Source of the DNA: Methanospirillum sp.
GTDB lineage: Archaea > Halobacteriota > Methanomicrobia > Methanomicrobiales > Methanospirillaceae
NCBI GenBank assembly: GCA_012728895.1
Contig: JAAYEG010000078.1
Coordinates: forward strand, 1 to 64,000
Direction: 5' to 3'
DNA: 64,000 nt
Both the position numbers and the translations under genes were made by a program. Numbering within the stretch: position 1 is the first letter of the stretch; each line of letters starts with the position of its first letter. The notes beneath the pieces were generated by a model. That model saw nothing but the letters and a program-made list of their open reading frames with translations, made no database searches and had not been told where the DNA came from. Shown here one piece after another: positions 25,812 through 34,053 of the stretch.

Positions 25812-26420
25812 TCAGAGGGCGTAGGTCGCGTACGCGAGACCGATCCCGACCATCGCGACGCCGCAGGCGGCCAGGAGCGCGCGGTATCCCCGGTCCGTGA
25901 GGAGTGAGGCGCCGCGCGAGATTCCGATACCCACGAAGAGGAGCCACCCGAGATCTGCGGCCCCGTGACCGGCCAGGTAGAGGGCTGCATCCCCCGGGCC
26001 CGATGCCAGGGCCGGTACCAGCAGCGCGCCACCGAGGGTGGCCCACCAGATCCAGAAGTAGGGGTTCGCGACCGTGGTGAGCGCGCCCGCGAAGACGGGG
26101 CCGGCCCCCGTTCCCCCTCCCGGGGACGAGAGTGAGGCGCTGCGGGCACCGCCGAGCGTGAGCAGGCCGAACCCGACCAGTGCGACCCCGCCGAGGAGGG
26201 CGATCGCGGCCTGGTGCGCGATGACGAGGGGCGCGAGCCCGACGAAGAGCGCGACCACGAGGACGCTCTCGACCAGTAAGTGGCCGATCGCGACCCGCCC
26301 GCCGACGAACGGCCCGTGACGGCCGGCACCCGAAATCGTCGCGAGCAGGGTCGGGCCCGGCGCGAGGGCTCCCGAGAGGCCGATACCGAACCCGAGCAGA
26401 AGGGACTCGAGGAGCGCCAT
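25812..26420 (-). CDS. LysE/RhtB-family amino-acid exporter
   Basis: A 202-residue integral membrane protein with about six hydrophobic segments, starting MALLESLLLGFGIGLSGALA. The family signature GLSGALAPGPTLLATIS, with a conserved Pro-Gly before the second half of helix 1, and TVANPYFWIWWATLGGALL fit the LysE/RhtB exporters, which release amino acids or similar small solutes in exchange for protons. The substrate cannot be read from sequence. The start is supported by ATG with no upstream alternative. It is divergent from the phosphoesterase gene. Confidence 0.85.
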   Translation of the reverse strand: MALLESLLLGFGIGLSGALAPGPTLLATISGAGRHGPFVGGRVAIGHLLVESVLVVALFVGLAPLVIAHQAAIALLGGVALVGFGLLTLGGARSASLSSPGGGTGAGPVFAGALTTVANPYFWIWWATLGGALLVPALASGPGDAALYLAGHGAADLGWLLFVGIGISRGASLLTDRGYRALLAACGVAMVGIGLAYATYAL

Positions 26421-26460
26421 GAGGTGCGTTTGATATTCTCAGGGCCACCATGAAAACCTG

Positions 26461-27771
26461 TTGTCCCCGAGACCCCCCGCGGGCGGGGGGGAGTGCGCCT
26501 CTCTCCCGCCGGTCACGATCGTCCTCGACCCGGGCGTCGCTGCCTGGCTCCTCCGGCGGGAGCTGCGCCGGGTCGCGGAGGCGCTCGGGACCCCTCCCCT
26601 CGGCCCGGCCGTCCCGATCGCGGGGCCGGTCCGGCTCCGGGAAGACGCCGGGCTTGCCGCCGTCCGGCACGCCCTGTCCCAGGTCGTTCCCCGCGTCCCC
26701 TACCTCTCGTACGAAATCGACGGATTCGGAGCCCGTCCACGGGGGGCCGGCGGCACCGTGGGGATACGGGTCCGTCCTTCTCCCCTCCTCGCATCCGCCT
26801 CCAGGGCGATCGGCGCCGCCCTCGAGGCCCTGGCCGTCCCGGGGGACCCCCCGGACGAAGAGGTCCTGATACCGGCGGCCCGTCTTCCCGACTCCCGGCA
26901 ATACCGCTCTGCCCGCCGGATCCTGGGGATCGCGGGCCTCCCCTGGTACCGCCGGCTCGTCACGCTGTTCTCACCTGAAGAGCCCGGCGGAACCGTTCCC
27001 GCGCCGGGACGGTTGCTCGACGCGCTCCGCCTCCTCATCCTGGTCGGTGACCGGCCGGTCGCAGGCTTCGATCTCGTCTCTCGCCGCTGGATCGCCAGGC
27101 CTCTCCTCGCCGACCGGGGGCTCAGGGCCGCCTCGCTCAGGGCCTACCGTCACGCCCGCGGGTTGGAGCTCGATAGCCACCCCCCAGGAGACCGGACGCC
27201 CGGCGAAACCTGGTTCCTCGCTGACCTGCACCTCGGGCACCCCGGGATCGCGCTCCACTGCGCCCGACCGTTCCTCGCCGCCGATGTCGCGGAGATGGAC
27301 CGGGTCCTCGTGGAGAACTGGCGCCGGACGGTCGGCCCGAACGACCGGGCATACCTGGTGGGCGACCTGTGCGCTCCGCCCGACCCCTCCTCGTTCCTGG
27401 CCGCAGCGGGCCGGCTCACCGGGCGCCTGGCGATCGTCCGCGGCAACCACGACCCCGATCTTCCCGGTCTCGCCCGGTCCATCGCCTTCACCGCCGGGGG
27501 TCACCGGTTCCTCGCAGTCCATGACCCCACCGACGCCCCCCCCGGGTTCGACGGATGGGTGATACACGGCCACCTGCACGATTCTGACCTCCGGCGACAT
27601 CCCTTCTTCGACCCCGTGGCCCGGCGGGTCAACGTATCCGCCGAGACCGCCGGGTACCGCCCGGTGCCGCTCTCGCTCGTCGAACGCCTGATCCGGGAGG
27701 GGGCGGACCCGGTCCCCCTCCGGGCAGGCATGGACCAGGGGTACGGCGGGACGCCCGGCCGGAAAGGGTGA
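26461..27771 (+). CDS. fusion of a degenerate 2H phosphoesterase-like domain and a calcineurin-like metallophosphoesterase
   Basis: A 436-residue protein. The C-terminal half (about 245-415) is a metallophosphoesterase with ADLHLGH, VGDLCAPP, RGNHDPD, VHDPTD and IHGHLHDSD. All metal ligands appear present except that the usual GDxx(D/N) reads GDLC. The N-terminal part (about 20-200) aligns with the 2'-5' RNA ligase/2H fold in its VTIVLDP start, the GPVRLRE turn and FDLVSRRW. The HxTx histidines seem replaced (PAVPIAGPV where PHITLYGPF is usual). The start is TTG; no ATG/GTG fits. The role could be RNA or nucleotide end processing. Confidence 0.75.
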   Translation: MSPRPPAGGGECASLPPVTIVLDPGVAAWLLRRELRRVAEALGTPPLGPAVPIAGPVRLREDAGLAAVRHALSQVVPRVPYLSYEIDGFGARPRGAGGTVGIRVRPSPLLASASRAIGAALEALAVPGDPPDEEVLIPAARLPDSRQYRSARRILGIAGLPWYRRLVTLFSPEEPGGTVPAPGRLLDALRLLILVGDRPVAGFDLVSRRWIARPLLADRGLRAASLRAYRHARGLELDSHPPGDRTPGETWFLADLHLGHPGIALHCARPFLAADVAEMDRVLVENWRRTVGPNDRAYLVGDLCAPPDPSSFLAAAGRLTGRLAIVRGNHDPDLPGLARSIAFTAGGHRFLAVHDPTDAPPGFDGWVIHGHLHDSDLRRHPFFDPVARRVNVSAETAGYRPVPLSLVERLIREGADPVPLRAGMDQGYGGTPGRKG

Positions 27772-27974
27772 CCGCCGCTCTGGCGAACCCCTCCCGCACC
27801 GGTTCCCCCCGCCGGCCCCGCTCCCGGCAGGCGATTGGTGGCTTCCCGTCCGGGTATCCGCACCCACACCCCGATGCCTATCCGGCTATTTGATCAATGG
27901 GGACACGATACATTGTTTATTATAGGGTCGGGCCCCACAGGTAGCAGCAGTTTTTCAGCTGTTGGAAAAGAACC

Positions 27975-28142
27975 ATGTATAACTCGAATTTTGGCGGCAG
28001 GTCGGCCCGCCCCCCCCGTGAGATGACCCAGGTCATCTGTTCCGACTGTGGAAAGGAGTGCGAAGTCCCGTTCAAGCCCACCGAGGGACGTCCTGTGTAC
28101 TGCCAGGAATGCCTTCCGAAGCACCGGCGACCCCGGTTCTGA
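27975..28142 (+). CDS. CxxC-x17-CxxC zinc-ribbon small protein, 55 aa
   Basis: A small protein (MYNSNFGGRSARPPREMTQV then ICSDCGKECEVPF and PVYCQECLPKH) with exactly 17 residues between the two CxxC pairs, the defining spacing of a small archaeal/bacterial zinc-ribbon family. Its basic tail RRPRF suggests nucleic-acid or ribosome contact, but function is unknown. The ATG follows GGAAAAG by a few bases, and an AT-rich TTTATTATAGG lies about 60 bases upstream. A T-run behind it (CCCTTTTTCG, 28155-28164) may terminate it. Confidence 0.75.
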   Translation: MYNSNFGGRSARPPREMTQVICSDCGKECEVPFKPTEGRPVYCQECLPKHRRPRF

Positions 28143-28257
28143 TCGACTTCTCTCCGACCCTTTTTCGCCCGAACACCGGGCCCCTCGCTTCGCAAACAGC
28201 CCCGTTCTCTGGGGGCATGGCCGTCCCGCACGCATGACCGGGGGGCGGATCCACAGG

Positions 28258-28268
28258 GTTTAAATACA
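28258..28268 (+). promoter_or_regulatory. TATA box of the PEGA gene
   Basis: GTTTAAATACA is centred about 26 bases before the ATG at 28289, the expected distance for transcription starting at the start codon itself (leaderless). Confidence 0.65.
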
Positions 28269-28288
28269 CGACATGATGTTTTCTACAC

Positions 28289-29566
28289 ATGGCATGTTTC
28301 TCGATGAGGGCGACCCTGCTCGCCCTCGGACTCATCCTCGCCCTCGTCGCCCCCTGCTGGGCGGCGACCTCCGTCGGCGTGTCGACCGGCACCTTCGTGG
28401 TGCACTGCCCTGTCGAGGGCGCGAGCGTCTGGTTCGACAAGGACTACAAGGGACAGATCGCGAACGGAGTGCTGGTCGTGCCCGTGTTCATCACCGCGAC
28501 ACCGTACCAGACCTTCCGGGTCGAGGCAGACGGGTTCGACCCGTTCCTCGGGATGATCGTCGAGTACCCGCCGAGCGGCGGAACGGTCCATCTCCAGGCA
28601 ATCCTGACACCGTCGCCCGTGGGCGGTGGCACCGGGACGATCCAGTTCACTGCGAACGTCGACGGAGCCTCCGTCTTCCTCGACGGGGACTACAGGGGCG
28701 AGATCCAGAACGGCCAGCTCCTGGTGACCGTCTACTCGACCGGCACGCCGTACCGCAACTACACGCTTCTCGCCCCTGACTTCAGGCCCGCGGTCGGCCC
28801 GGTCCCGCGCATGCCGCTGGCGGGTGAGAACATCGAGATCGCAGTCAACCTGACGCCGCGCGAGGCGCCGACCGCGATCGGCGGCGACCGGGGCGTCTTC
28901 CTGGTGCTCTGCCCGGTCGACGGCGCCGAGGTCTGGTTCGACGACGACCACAAGGGCGTGATCGAGAACGGCGAACTCGCCGTCCCGGTGTACGTGACGG
29001 GGACCCCCTACAAGACCATCCGCGTGAACGCCACCGGGATGAGTCCCTACTCGGCACCGATCATGCAGTACCCGGCCCGGGACCAGGTCGTGACCCTCAA
29101 CGTCGTCCTCGAACCGGTCCCGGCAACAACGGAGCCGGTCGTTATCGGCGGCGATATCGGGTACTTCCTGGTCCGTTCGAACGCCGAGGGCGGGCAGGTA
29201 TCGTTCGACGGCGACGTCAAGGGCAACATCACGGACGGCGTGCTGAACGTCTCGGTCTACGTGACCGGCACCCCGTACCGCACCTGGTCGGTCAGCAAGG
29301 ACGGCTTTGCGCCGTTCAACGGGACGATCATCGTCTACCCGGCGAAGGGCGAGACCATCGATCTCCAGGCCGTCCTGAGCGTGCTGACGATGTCCGGGAC
29401 CCCGGCGGCGAACGCGACGGCCACTGGACTCGAGACCACGACGACGCATGCAGCGAACGAGACCACGGCGGCACCGACCACGACCCAGTCCCCGCTCTCT
29501 CTCCTCCCGGCAGCCGGCGCGTTCCTCGTTCTGACGGGGCTCGGGCTCGCCGGCCGTCGGCGCTGA
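28289..29566 (+). CDS. PEGA-like repeat surface protein with C-terminal anchor
   Basis: A 425-residue exported protein. The signal peptide (MACFSMRATLLALGLILALV, cut near PCWA) is followed by four tandem repeats of about 85-90 residues. Each has the pattern ANVxGAxVxFDxDYKGxIxNGxL and then VYVTGTPYRT, starting near residues 33, 120, 205 and 295. This is the PEGA-type beta fold found in methanogen and bacterial surface proteins. A Thr-rich spacer (365-400) and an LLPAAGAFLVLTGLGLAGRR tail form a sorting or membrane anchor. The repeats differ mainly at loops, suggesting old duplication. The ligand is unknown. Confidence 0.85.
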   Translation: MACFSMRATLLALGLILALVAPCWAATSVGVSTGTFVVHCPVEGASVWFDKDYKGQIANGVLVVPVFITATPYQTFRVEADGFDPFLGMIVEYPPSGGTVHLQAILTPSPVGGGTGTIQFTANVDGASVFLDGDYRGEIQNGQLLVTVYSTGTPYRNYTLLAPDFRPAVGPVPRMPLAGENIEIAVNLTPREAPTAIGGDRGVFLVLCPVDGAEVWFDDDHKGVIENGELAVPVYVTGTPYKTIRVNATGMSPYSAPIMQYPARDQVVTLNVVLEPVPATTEPVVIGGDIGYFLVRSNAEGGQVSFDGDVKGNITDGVLNVSVYVTGTPYRTWSVSKDGFAPFNGTIIVYPAKGETIDLQAVLSVLTMSGTPAANATATGLETTTTHAANETTAAPTTTQSPLSLLPAAGAFLVLTGLGLAGRRR

Positions 29567-29762
29567 TCTCTCCCTCTTTTCGAGTGCATACATTCGTGCA
29601 GGGGGCGGATCCCCGGGTGATCCCCGCCGGCGCGAGCATCTCCTGGAGAGGATTCCCGGGTTCCTTTGTGCGGGCAGGGTCGAGCCCGGAGCGCAGACAC
29701 GTCGAGCCACGCGCATGTGAGAGACCCTATGTTTAAGAGACCCGACCGACGACGTATACGAA

Positions 29763-30503
29763 ATGACAGATCAGCCCAGACCGAAGGCGGGCCGGAACCA
29801 GTCCATCAAGCGGAAGAGCCCGCCGAAACCGGCCGAAGAGCCGGGAACGGCCCTCTGGAAGAAGGTGCTCTACGTCACGGTCGGCATCCTCTTCGTGGTC
29901 CTGATGGTCGTCTCCTCGATGGGGACGAGCTGGCTCAATATCTTCCAGACGGTCCAGCCCGGGGCCGTCGTCCTGACCGACGTCACCATCCGCGACGACC
30001 TGAACCGGCCGGTCCTGACCACGAGCGAGACCATCTACTCGAGCGCCCTCGAGGAGAACCGGACGGTCTTCCTGGTCTCGCCGCTCGTGGTCGACGCGGG
30101 GGAGGGCTCCAGCGGGTCGGGCCGGTCCCTGCCGATACTCGCCCCGCAGAGCGGGGCCAACTACACGCTCTTCGCCCAGGAGTACAGCGCCATCGCGACG
30201 GGGGTGGTAGGACTGCACACCGGCGGAACGGCGACGGTCCGCCTCGATGGGAACGTGACCGACGAGCGGTTCTATTCCGTCGAGGAGTTCGAGCAGCTCG
30301 GCGGAGACTTCGCGAACGCCACCATCGGTACCGAGCTGGTGCTCGCCTTCATCGAGAACCCGGAGGCACTCTATGACAACACCACGGCCCCGTCGTACGC
30401 GGTCAGGACGACCCACGTCGTGAACCGTTCAACGGACTCGGTCACGCTCAGGTTCAGCCACGCGACGGCCGACCTGACCGTCTCGAACGTCCGGTCTGGA
30501 TAA
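29763..30503 (+). CDS. membrane-anchored hypothetical protein, possibly a degenerate FKBP-like domain
   Basis: 246 residues. A basic cytosolic N-terminus is followed by one membrane helix (VLYVTVGILFVVLMVVSSMG, about residues 36-55) and an external domain. The pattern RPVLTTSETIY, SPLVVDAGEG, VVGLHTGGTATVRL and YSVEEFEQLGG resembles FKBP-type prolyl isomerases in order, but key residues are not obvious, so this is tentative. Many Asn-x-Thr/Ser sites fit an extracellular location. TATA-like TATGTTTAAG (29728-29737) lies about 30 bases before ATG, again near-leaderless. It is followed by a strong T-run. Confidence 0.7.
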   Translation: MTDQPRPKAGRNQSIKRKSPPKPAEEPGTALWKKVLYVTVGILFVVLMVVSSMGTSWLNIFQTVQPGAVVLTDVTIRDDLNRPVLTTSETIYSSALEENRTVFLVSPLVVDAGEGSSGSGRSLPILAPQSGANYTLFAQEYSAIATGVVGLHTGGTATVRLDGNVTDERFYSVEEFEQLGGDFANATIGTELVLAFIENPEALYDNTTAPSYAVRTTHVVNRSTDSVTLRFSHATADLTVSNVRSG

Positions 30504-30522
30504 CCCTTTTTTTTCCGGGCCG
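30504..30522 (+). terminator. oligo-T terminator
   Basis: CCCTTTTTTTTTCCGG directly follows the stop codon. It is the longest T-run in the window and a typical archaeal terminator. Confidence 0.65.
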
Positions 30523-30562
30523 GTCCCGTTCGATGGGGCTGCGGCCCCCCTTGGGGCGTACC

Positions 30563-31066
30563 GTGAAAGTCATCGTCATCTACCCATCCGGTTCCCGGGC
30601 CGCCCGGTTGCTCGGTGAACGGATCCGCGACGCGTGCGATGCTGACCTGGTCGTGGTGCGGCAGATCCGCCGTCCGCACCCCGGGCTGGCCCTCTACCTG
30701 CTGGGGGGCATCCGCGCGCTCTGCAGCGGAGCCGGGCTGATCGAGCCCGGGTCGATCGACGTCTCGTCGTACCACCGGATCGTGATCTGCACGCCCGGCC
30801 GGGTGGGCCGGCCGGTCAACGCGATGGAACGGGCGATCGGTGCGCTCGCGGGATGCGAGGGGAAGGGCGCGGTCGTCTGTGCCATCTCCGGGTCTCCCCC
30901 CGACAGGACCCTCGCGGCGCTCGAAGCCGCCCTCGCCGAGCGGGGGGTCCGGGCGATCGGCGGGTTCGCGTTCACGCCCCGGGACCTCGGCGATCCGCGA
31001 CGGATCGACGCGCTGCTCTCCCGCATCACAGGGCGGGACGGCGGGGAGGCCGAGGGCGCAGGCTGA
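30563..31066 (+). CDS. flavodoxin-like protein
   Basis: About 167 residues from the GTG at 30563, chosen because VKVIVIYPSGSRAARLLGER is a flavodoxin beta-1 and phosphate loop and GGGG precedes it; an ATG at 30533 would add 10 residues. Later elements fit too: SYHRIVICTPGRVGRPVNAM, CEGKGAVVCAIS and a final helix LAALEAALAERGVRAIG. The phosphate loop is poorer in Thr/Ser than usual, so FMN binding is not assured. It is preceded by a terminator and so is its own unit, convergent with the hydrolase gene 6 bases away. Confidence 0.75.
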   Translation: MKVIVIYPSGSRAARLLGERIRDACDADLVVVRQIRRPHPGLALYLLGGIRALCSGAGLIEPGSIDVSSYHRIVICTPGRVGRPVNAMERAIGALAGCEGKGAVVCAISGSPPDRTLAALEAALAERGVRAIGGFAFTPRDLGDPRRIDALLSRITGRDGGEAEGAG

Positions 31067-31072
31067 CCCCCG

Positions 31073-32002
31073 CTACTCCCCGCTCCATCCAGGGGTGATC
31101 AGGGCGCCCTCGAAGAAGTTTCCGACCCGATCCGCGTACTCGCCGGCGTGCGCGGCGAACGCACCCGTGTGGCCCGCGTCCTCCACGATCCAGACCTCGG
31201 CGCGCGGCCCGGCGGTCTCTGCGAACCGCGTGTTGTAGTCGACCTCGGAGGGTTTTCTGGCCGAAACGATCAGGAGGAGGGGGACATCGGGCGCTTCCGC
31301 GAGCGACTCGAGGATCGGGACCGGGGGCTCATCCCCGGTGAAGACCCCGGTCGCGGCGAACATCACCCGGGGCATCCAGCTCTGGACGATCCCCTCCCGG
31401 CCCGGCAGGGCGAGGAAATCCCCGATCGACCGGTAGGTCGCACCCTCGCTCGCGACCGCCCCGAGGGACGGTGTCGCGTTGAGCGCGCCGAGCAGGATCT
31501 CGCCGCCGAGCGAGAGGCCGAGACCCCCGATCGCACGGACCCCGGGCTGCTGCTGCAGGAACGCGGCGGCAGCCCGGACGTCCCGCGTCCCCTCCCACCC
31601 GTAGGCGTTGCCGTGCCCGCCGCTCTCGCCGTGGCCCCGGAGGTCCGGCGCGATCACCCCGTAGCCGCGCGCGGCCAGCATCTGCGCGTGGGCGCGGACG
31701 CCCTCCCGCGAGTCCGTGGCCCCGTGGAGGAGAATGATCGCGGCCCCGTTCGAGGTGGGGGCGTACCAGGCCTCGAGTGCCACGCCATCCTCGGCAGCGA
31801 GGGTCACATTCCCGAATCCCGGGGGTGGGGTTCCGACCTCGGCGGGGTGCCGGATCGATGCCCAGGCGGCGAACCCGATCGGCACGCCAAGGTAGACGAC
31901 GGCCAGGAGCGCGACGATCCCCAGCGTGAGAAGCCTGAGGGCCCGGGGTACGCCGGCCCTGCGCCCACTCCGCCCCCCCCGGCTCCCGGCGGAAGGCGTC
32001 AC
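31073..32002 (-). CDS. membrane-anchored alpha/beta-hydrolase
   Basis: A 309-residue protein from a GTG start with GGGGGAGGGGGA upstream. A basic N-terminus and one membrane helix (LLTLGIVALLAVVYLGVPIG) anchor it. The hydrolase domain has the oxyanion HG in IILLHGATDSREG, nucleophile Ser in LGLSLGGEILL, and catalytic His in EDAGHTGAFAAH near the C-terminus. It resembles the peptidase/esterase branch that includes acyl-transfer and BAAT-like hydrolases; the substrate is unknown. Its GTG overlaps the stop of a small upstream frame (GTGA), hinting at coupling. Confidence 0.85.
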   Translation of the reverse strand: MTPSAGSRGGRSGRRAGVPRALRLLTLGIVALLAVVYLGVPIGFAAWASIRHPAEVGTPPPGFGNVTLAAEDGVALEAWYAPTSNGAAIILLHGATDSREGVRAHAQMLAARGYGVIAPDLRGHGESGGHGNAYGWEGTRDVRAAAAFLQQQPGVRAIGGLGLSLGGEILLGALNATPSLGAVASEGATYRSIGDFLALPGREGIVQSWMPRVMFAATGVFTGDEPPVPILESLAEAPDVPLLLIVSARKPSEVDYNTRFAETAGPRAEVWIVEDAGHTGAFAAHAGEYADRVGNFFEGALITPGWSGE

Positions 32003-32193
32003 GCGTCCCCCTCCCCCGGTGAGGGGCTCCACCAGGCCCCGTCCTGCGCGCGCCCGGCCGGATGGTCGGGGGGGACCTCGTCCTCCGGGATGCGGCCTGC
32101 CCGCCCTTCGCCTGCAGGAGCCCGCATGACGATGTCGAACGGCAGCAGGGACGCGGTCGGGACCTGTACACTCGTTTCTGGGGACGTGTCCAT
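31999..32193 (-). CDS. possible small protein, 64 aa, coupled to the hydrolase gene
   Basis: A 64-residue frame starting MDTSPETSVQVPTASLLPFD, acidic and Pro-rich, with no known family. Support: its TGA overlaps the hydrolase GTG (GTGA) exactly as in genuine operon pairs of this window, and AGGAT precedes the ATG. Against: codon composition is only moderately gene-like and there is no homologue I recognise. It could instead be a leader frame for the hydrolase. Confidence 0.4.
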   Translation of the reverse strand: MDTSPETSVQVPTASLLPFDIVMRAPAGEGRAGRIPEDEVPPDHPAGRAQDGAWWSPSPGEGDA

Positions 32194-32897
32194 GCGTAAT
32201 CCTGAAGTCCTCTCTCCGCTTCAAGCAATCGGATTCGTTTCTGCGGGAGACCCGGCCGTTCCCGGTGGAGCCGGGATCCCGATCCGGCTGCCGAACAAGA
32301 TCGAGGCGGCGGACGGCTGAATGTCTCCATGACGGGCCGTCCTTCGTCGGGCCCCATGCCGCCGTCTCTCTATCTGCGAGCCGTGCTCCACCGGGGCGGG
32401 GGTTCTCTCCTCGATCCTGCCCCCCCTGGCGCGTCGTCGCCCGCCGGGTTGCGAGACGGGGCCCGGGGATTCAGAGCTCACCGTCATCGCCCGGGGGGAG
32501 ATTGCCTGTCCCCTTCCGGCCGACAACGGGGTGTCCCGGAGAAACCTCCCGGCGGGGGGAGCCAGACCGGTTCTCACGCGTTCCCCTCTCACGAGGGGAC
32601 GCGTTCGCGGCTCCAGCCGCTCCCGTTCCCGGCGGCGAACCATGGGAGAGGATCACCGACGACGAGCAGCGGCGACCCACCGCTCTCCGGGCGAAGGGGC
32701 AGGAGAGACCCGGTCCCGAGCAGCTCCGAGCCCGGAGACCGCGACCCGGACGACCGTTTCGATCACGAACGCACCTCCGGGTAGACCGCGGAGAGGGTGC
32801 TGGCCCGCCGGCCGTTCAACTCCCGGGGTACAAACGCAGGGAGGAGAGTGCGGGGGGCCGATAGCGGGCGGTTACCGGCGGACTTCCGATTGCAGCG
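32194..32897. other. gene-free region upstream of the small frame
   Basis: About 700 bases. Frames up to 199 codons exist, but the translations are Arg/Pro/Gly-rich shadows without recognisable domains. Other archaea often have a prefoldin beta gene next to this pcc1 position; I find no trace of it here. Confidence 0.45.
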
Positions 32898-33176
32898 TCA
32901 CAATCCCTGGCGCGTCTCCAGCCGCTCCGCGAACGAGGACGTCTCGTCGGCCACCTGCAGGAGCCTGAGCCACATGTTCAGGGCTGCGCGGAGCGAGGGG
33001 ATGTCGGGCGCGGTGACCGCGAGCTCGATGGTCGTCTCGTCGATGAGCCGGAGCGCGGCCCTCGAACGCATCCCCTCCTCGCCGGCGAGCTCGGGGGCGA
33101 GGGCGGCGAGGATCTGTGCCGCCCGGGGAGTCGCGCACGAGAAGGAGGCGCGGTGGCACTCAGGGTCCGGCGGCAC
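32898..33176 (-). CDS. KEOPS subunit Pcc1-like protein (second copy)
   Basis: A 92-residue protein with the Pcc1 pattern: ASFSCATPRAAQILAALAPE, strand TTIELAVTAPDI and long helix SLRAALNMWLRLLQVADETS. Pcc1 binds Kae1 in the tRNA t6A-making KEOPS complex. Position supports the call: behind rpoP and Brix in the L37Ae cluster is a usual archaeal place for pcc1. It overlaps the Brix gene by 17 bases. With the Pcc1-like protein at 7094-7315 the window encodes two; one may be Pcc2, and I cannot tell which. Confidence 0.82.
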   Translation of the reverse strand: MPPDPECHRASFSCATPRAAQILAALAPELAGEEGMRSRAALRLIDETTIELAVTAPDIPSLRAALNMWLRLLQVADETSSFAERLETRQGL

Positions 33177-33579
33177 CGTCCACCCCGACGGACCGGAGCC
33201 GGAGCCGGTACTGGAGCCGCTGGGGGCCGTCGAACCCGAGGTCCCACCCGTCGTCGAGCCGCTTCGCCGGCAGCGCCGGCCTGAGGAGGTCCCTCACGCC
33301 GTCGGACGCGAAGAGCCCGCGCGAGATCGGTCCCTCGCGCACGCGTTCCTCGTGGGCTGTCACCCGAAACGTCGCCAGCGGCTTTTCGTCGACGACGAGG
33401 TTGAACGACGGGCCGCCGGGCCCGACCGAGAAGAGAACGATCGTCGGGTCCATCCTGACGAGGTCACGCATCCCTGTCCCCCCCCGCGCCAGGTAACGTC
33501 CCCCGAGGGCGAAAGCGAGCCCGCGGGCCAGCGCCCGGAGACCGGGCGCCGCCTTGCGCGAGGTCGAGACCAGGGTCAT
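33160..33579 (-). CDS. Brix-domain ribosome biogenesis protein
   Basis: A 139-residue archaeal Brix/IMP4-like protein starting [20 protein letters not shown]. Family features are the initial LVSTSRKA strand, [13 protein letters not shown] and [14 protein letters not shown]. These proteins help assemble large-subunit rRNA. The first ATG overlaps the rpoP stop (ATGA). It belongs to the unit L37Ae, rpoP, Brix, Pcc1 and is shorter than some homologues (about 150-180), with the C-terminal strand region reduced. Confidence 0.85.
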   Translation of the reverse strand: MTLVSTSRKAAPGLRALARGLAFALGGRYLARGGTGMRDLVRMDPTIVLFSVGPGGPSFNLVVDEKPLATFRVTAHEERVREGPISRGLFASDGVRDLLRPALPAKRLDDGWDLGFDGPQRLQYRLRLRSVGVDGAAGP

Positions 33580-33710
33580 TGAGCCTTGAGCTCTTTTATA
33601 CCGGCCCCGCGCTCCTTGAAGAGAATCCGGTGGCCGCAGAAGGGGCATCGGACGTTGACATCGATCTCGACCCTCTGCTTGCACCGCGCGCACTTGTAGC
33701 TGGCGGCCAT
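33576..33710 (-). CDS. rpoP: DNA-directed RNA polymerase subunit P
   Basis: A 44-residue zinc-ribbon subunit, [17 protein letters not shown] then [15 protein letters not shown], homologous to eukaryotic Rpb12. Four Cys (CARC, CPFC) bind zinc. It lies 7 bases downstream of L37Ae and overlaps the Brix gene by ATGA, the standard archaeal arrangement. Confidence 0.95.
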   Translation of the reverse strand: MAASYKCARCKQRVEIDVNVRCPFCGHRILFKERGAGIKELKAQ

Positions 33711-33717
33711 GGCGAGG

Positions 33718-34008
33718 TCAGACCCCCTTGTGCATCCTCTCGATCGTTCTGACCGCGACGGCCTGGACCGGTGTCTGCGGAACATACGCGCCGCCCGCGA
33801 ACGTGAACCCGCACTTGCGGCAGCTCCAGATGCCGGTGCCTCGCCGCCGGACGGCGACCGTGTCGCAGCGCTCACAACGGTGGAGACTCCGCGAGACCTT
33901 CTCCATCTCGTTGACGCGCTTCCTGATGAACCGCCCGTACCGCGGCCCGAAGCGGCCGGCGCTGCCGGTGACCTTCCCTTTTGCCCTGTGCTTCTTCGAA
34001 CGTGCCAT
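33718..34008 (-). CDS. rpl37ae: 50S ribosomal protein L37Ae (eL43)
   Basis: A 96-residue zinc-ribbon ribosomal protein beginning [20 protein letters not shown], with zinc ligands in HRCERCDT and [15 protein letters not shown]. It starts the downstream half of the superoperon from its own TATA box 27 bases upstream, and has GAGG just before the ATG. In exosome-containing archaea the rrp4-rrp41-rrp42 genes stand between SBDS and this gene. Confidence 0.96.
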   Translation of the reverse strand: MARSKKHRAKGKVTGSAGRFGPRYGRFIRKRVNEMEKVSRSLHRCERCDTVAVRRRGTGIWSCRKCGFTFAGGAYVPQTPVQAVAVRTIERMHKGV

Positions 34009-34033
34009 GGTCCTCTGCCTCGGAATGCAGTCT

Positions 34034-34042
34034 CTATATATC
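34034..34042 (-). promoter_or_regulatory. TATA box in front of L37Ae
   Basis: On the minus strand GATATATAG lies 27-34 bases before the ATG at 34008, giving nearly leaderless transcription of L37Ae, rpoP, Brix and pcc1 as a separate unit. Confidence 0.65.
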
Positions 34043-34053
34043 GGCGCCCGTGG

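Noticed and set aside
32265-32864. Plus-strand frame of 199 codons
   Set aside because: Composition is Arg/Pro/Gly-rich, there is no domain, and overlapping frames on both strands are equally open, as expected from GC-rich non-coding DNA.
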